Of a stretch of 64,000 bases of DNA, positions 60,881-64,000 are shown in pieces. Made by a program: the position numbers and the translations under genes. The notes under the pieces are model-generated. The model made no database searches. It worked only from the letters and a program-made list of their open reading frames with translations, and had not been told where the DNA came from. The number at the start of each line of letters is the position of its first letter. Position 1 is the first letter of the stretch. The stretch comes from Bacteroidales bacterium. Lineage in GTDB: Bacteria; Bacteroidota; Bacteroidia; Bacteroidales; Lentimicrobiaceae. The stretch lies in assembly GCA_016709025.1 (NCBI GenBank), contig JADJEQ010000021.1, forward strand, positions 1 to 64,000, read 5' to 3'.

Positions 60881-61016
60881 CCCCGTCCCCCGCCCCTCGT
60901 CCCCAACAAACCGTGAATTGAGGAGTGAATAATGAGAAGTGAGTAATGAATAGAGTGCAAGTGAATCTTGAAACCAATCGGATTTTACTTTTTACTTTTT
61001 ACTTTAGACTTTATTT

Positions 61017-61024
61017 TATCTTTG
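61017..61024 (+). promoter_or_regulatory. -7 element of the GH13-GH125 operon
   Basis: TATCTTTG (TAnnTTTG), 43 bases before the ATG at 61067. This supports a start well upstream of the frameshift. Confidence 0.5.
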
Positions 61025-61066
61025 AGATTCAATTCGCCTGTCATCACAAACTAAGCTTAACACCTT

Positions 61067-62931
61067 ATGAAATCCCTGAAATGGATATTGCCGGTTTTAA
61101 TACCTGCATTTTTTATGTCGTGCAACGAAAAAAAGCAAAGCAACAATGAATCTATGGAAAAAAGAAAGTTGTAGTATACCAGGTATTTACCCGCCTTTTC
61201 GGGAATACTGACACCACCAATAAACCCTGGGGTACTCTTGAGGAGAATGGGGTAGGAAAGTTTAATGATTTTACCGACAAGGCTTTGGAAGAAATCAAGG
61301 CATTGGGTGTAACGCACATCTGGTACACCGGCGTGCCTCACCATGCGCTGGTCCGTGATTACACGGCTTATGGCATCAGCAACGATGATCCCGATGTAGT
61401 GAAGGGCCGCGCCGGATCGCCCTACGCGGTTAAGGATTACTACAATGTGAACCCTGACCTCGCGGTGGATCCTGCCAAACGGCTTGATGAATTCAAGGCA
61501 CTGGTTGAACGGACCCATAACCATGGCATGAAGGTGATCATCGACATTGTGTTTAATTATGTAGTTAGGGGTTATTATTCGGTTTCAAATCCGGCCGGCA
61601 CCGAAGATTTTGGTGCTACCGACGATAAGTCGGTTGAGTATGCCCGCAACAACGACTTCTATTATATTCCCGGTCAGGCTTTCCGGGTGCCGGAGCCCCG
61701 CGATAATTACCAACCACTTGGCGGTGAAGCGCATCCACTGGCCGATGGCAGATTCGATGAAATTCCGGCCAAATGGACCGGCAATGGTTCCAGGCTGGCA
61801 CGTCCTGATTTTTATGACTGGTATGAAACCGTTAAGATTAATTTCGGTGTACGCCCTGATGGTGCTAAAGACTTCGATACTTTGCCAGCCGGTTTCGGTG
61901 ATAAGCCTCTGGCCGACCATTATGCATTCTGGAAAGATAAGGAGGTGCCGGGAAGCTGGAAGAAATTCCGTGACATCGCGCTCTACTGGCTCGGCTATGG
62001 GGTGGATGGTTTCCGGTTCGATATGGCCGAAATGGTGCCGGTTGAGTTCTGGAGTTATATGAATTCATCCATCAAAAATGCCAACCCCGGTGCTTTTATC
62101 CTGGCCGAAGTATACAACCCGTCACTCTACCGCGATTATATCCAACTAGGGAAAATGGACTACCTCTACGATAAAGTGGAGCTATACGATACCCTGAAAC
62201 ACATTATCCAGGGTCATGGTTCAGCCGATCATCTGGCTGGCATTCAACAGGGGCTTTCCGATATTGAGCACCATATGCTGCATTTTCTGGAGAATCATGA
62301 CGAACAAAGACTCGCCAGTCCTGATTTTGCCGGAAAGGCAGTTAAGGGCAAGCCAGCCATGGTGTTGAGTACCACCATCAGTACCTCGCCAACCATGGTC
62401 TATTTTGCCCAGGAACTTGGTGAGCCGGGCGACGGCAACCCTGGGTTCGGCAGCGCAACCCGTACCACCATTTTCGACTATTGGGGCGTGCCGTCACAGC
62501 AGCGATGGATGAACGGAGGTGCCTTCGATGGCGGTAAACTCTCAGAAGATGAAAAATCATTGCGCGACTTCTACCAGAGACTGCTGAACTTCACCATCAA
62601 TAGCTCTGCTCTTATGGGGAAGTATATGGAAATCCACTCTTATAACCGGGCGAACACAGAAGGTTATTATGATAAGTGCTTTTCTTATGCCCGCTGGTCC
62701 GACGACGAACGATTACTGGTAGTTGTCAATTTTAAAGATTCCATCACCGACATCTATGAACTTCAGTTGCCGGCTGAATTGATCAGCGCGTGGAAACTGA
62801 AAGATGGGACCTATAAACTGAAAGACCAGCTTTACGGAAAGGCCGGTTTTGATCTGACAGTTACAAATGGGTCCGGCAAAGTCAAAATGGAAGTCAAACC
62901 ATTGGAATCATTTATTTTATCTGTGGAATAA
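61067..62931 (+). CDS. Lipid-anchored GH13 alpha-amylase-family enzyme, frameshift after the signal peptide
   Basis: The true start is ATG 61067 (MKSLKWILPVLIPAFFMSC), a lipoprotein signal. One A is missing from the A-run at 61158-61163: A7 instead of A6 would join M-E-K-K to K-V-V-V-Y-Q-V-F-T-R, the normal first strand of the barrel. As read, an in-frame TAG follows at once, and only internal starts (first ATG 61285) express the rest, without the first strand. GH13 motifs: GVDGFRFD (nucleophile Asp at 62020), ILAEVY (Glu at 62107), ENHDE (Asp at 62299). Region I reads DIVFNYV, with Tyr where His is usual. The end is a normal beta domain. It is followed after 34 bases by GH125. Confidence 0.87.
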
Positions 62932-62965
62932 GGCTGGCCTGCAACCGGTATTTGATAATATCAGT

Positions 62966-64000
62966 ATGAGTTCGAGACGGAATTTTCTTAAAAATGGCAG
63001 TATCCTGCTGGCCGGGTTGTCGGTGAGTAATATCTTCGACCTGAAGGCGGGTATTTTGCAGCCAGATCAGAATGAATTTATCAACAAACGGCCGGCTGTG
63101 AAGGATCGCAAGTTCATCAGCCGGGCTGTGGAGGCTGAAATAACCAGGGTTAAAGCCCGCATTGCAGATCCTGAACTGGCATGGATGTTTGAGAATTGCT
63201 TTCCAAATACCCTCGACACCACCATCAGCCATTTTACAAAAAACGGGAAACCGGATACGTTTGTCATCACAGGCGACATCAACGCAATGTGGCTGCGCGA
63301 TTCTTCTGCCCAGGTTTGGCCCTATATTCCGTTCGCTAAGGATGATGCTGAACTTTCCCTACTGATTCAGGGTGTTATCAACCGTCAGGCAAAATGTGTA
63401 CTGATCGATCCCTATGCCAATGCCTTTAATTATGGCCCCGACGGATCGTACTGGATCTCGGACGAAACAGCCATGAAGCCCGAGCTGCATGAACGCAAGT
63501 GGGAGGTCGATTCACTTTGCTATGTGATCAGGCTGGGTCATCAGTTCTGGAAATTGTCGGGCAATACCGACCCGTTCGATAAAGAATGGGAATCGGCCAT
63601 GCGTTTGATTGTAAAGACCTTTAAAGAGCAACAACGCAAAGAAGGCAACGGTCCCTATTCATTCCGGCGAAAAACTACTTCACCGAACGATACAGCCCAG
63701 GGAACCGGTTTCGGAAACCCGGTAAGGCCGGTCGGGCTTATCTGTTCTGTTTTCCGGCCATCCGACGATGGTGCCATCTTCCCTTTCCTGGTTCCTTCCA
63801 ATTTTTTTGCTGTTCAGTCGCTCAGGCAGCTGGCCGAAATGAGTGAAGCCATTCTGAAGGATAAGGATTTTGCCGCTGAATGCGGGGCGCTGGCCGATGA
63901 GGTATATACAGCACTTCAAAAATATGCAATCGTGGATCATTTTGAATTCGGTAAGGTGTATGCTTATGAGGTAGATGGTTATGGCAGCAGGTTGCATATG
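62966..64000 (+). CDS. GH125 exo-alpha-1,6-mannosidase, partial (345 aa seen)
   Basis: The gene runs off the window end. A twin-arginine signal is present (SSRRNFLKNGSILLAGL), so it is exported folded. The GH125 pattern is clear: FENCFPNTLDTT, TGDINAMWLRDSSAQVWPY, NYGPDGSYWISDETAMKPELHERKWEVDSLCY and GLICSVFRPSDDGAIFPFLVPSN. The family is a metal-independent inverting exo-alpha-1,6-mannosidase that trims alpha-mannosides. About 345 of an expected ~470-480 residues are visible. It is co-transcribed with the GH13 gene. Confidence 0.93.
   Translation, partial: MSSRRNFLKNGSILLAGLSVSNIFDLKAGILQPDQNEFINKRPAVKDRKFISRAVEAEITRVKARIADPELAWMFENCFPNTLDTTISHFTKNGKPDTFVITGDINAMWLRDSSAQVWPYIPFAKDDAELSLLIQGVINRQAKCVLIDPYANAFNYGPDGSYWISDETAMKPELHERKWEVDSLCYVIRLGHQFWKLSGNTDPFDKEWESAMRLIVKTFKEQQRKEGNGPYSFRRKTTSPNDTAQGTGFGNPVRPVGLICSVFRPSDDGAIFPFLVPSNFFAVQSLRQLAEMSEAILKDKDFAAECGALADEVYTALQKYAIVDHFEFGKVYAYEVDGYGSRLHM

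Noticed and set aside
61158..61163. Programmed frameshift at the A-run of the GH13 gene
   Set aside because: A 6-A run could slip, but no stimulatory structure or family precedent was seen, and two other genes in the window show similar single-base indels.

Overview
The window reads as a chromosome segment of a Bacteroidota bacterium, probably a free-living or environmental member of the order Bacteroidales. The evidence is: at least five secreted proteins end in type IX secretion (T9SS) sorting domains and a sixth is broken; there is a PID-CTERM-like small protein; outer-membrane families typical of the phylum occur (TonB-dependent receptor, Porin_10-type porin); DUF2027-Smr and DUF6364 proteins are present; and -7 promoter elements of the form TAnnTTTG stand in front of many genes. 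No prophage, CRISPR array, rRNA or tRNA gene was found.

Layout. 1-19.1 kb is a secreted-protein and starch region: T9SS proteins, a CBM-esterase, a triple-repeat T9SS protein, and a 1260-aa modular GH13 amylase. Between the last two lies a 3.2-kb array of hairpin-rich repeats built around a 148-aa HUH (RAYT/IS200-like) transposase. 19.7-31.9 kb holds a TonB-dependent receptor whose C-terminus runs into a heptamer repeat, a divergent GAPDH, a 1365-aa PPDK-like protein, DedA, a ferredoxin-NADP reductase-like protein, RlmN and a MATE pump. 32-45 kb holds a VapBC-type module, a DEAD-box helicase, a rubrerythrin-like lipoprotein, a histidine kinase/response regulator pair, DUF2231, a prolyl oligopeptidase and a frameshifted di-heme peroxidase. 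45-57 kb holds DUF2027-Smr, the RNase P RNA (rnpB), a T9SS protein, a TPR protein with an outer-membrane barrel, and gyrB. 57-64 kb holds a carboxylesterase, a porin, a lipid-anchored GH13 enzyme and a GH125 exo-mannosidase cut by the window end.

How genes work together. The CBM-esterase, the two proteins sharing an N-terminal module (851 and 1260 aa) and the two GH13 enzymes suggest extracellular and surface alpha-glucan use, with GH125 adding alpha-mannoside trimming. The histidine kinase and regulator overlap by 4 nt. FNR-rlmN and GH13-GH125 are tight operons.

The most unusual layer is intergenic. Many different short tandem repeats with a 7-bp period (some 6 or 8) fill gaps and abut or overrun gene ends. 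There are also REP-like palindromes, a 23-bp palindrome repeated about eleven times upstream of gyrB, an ~83-bp element at three loci, and the transposase-linked array whose 210-bp unit carries the last codons of the transposase. Three genes carry single-base frameshifts at or beside short homopolymers, so assembly error must be excluded before calling them pseudogenes.
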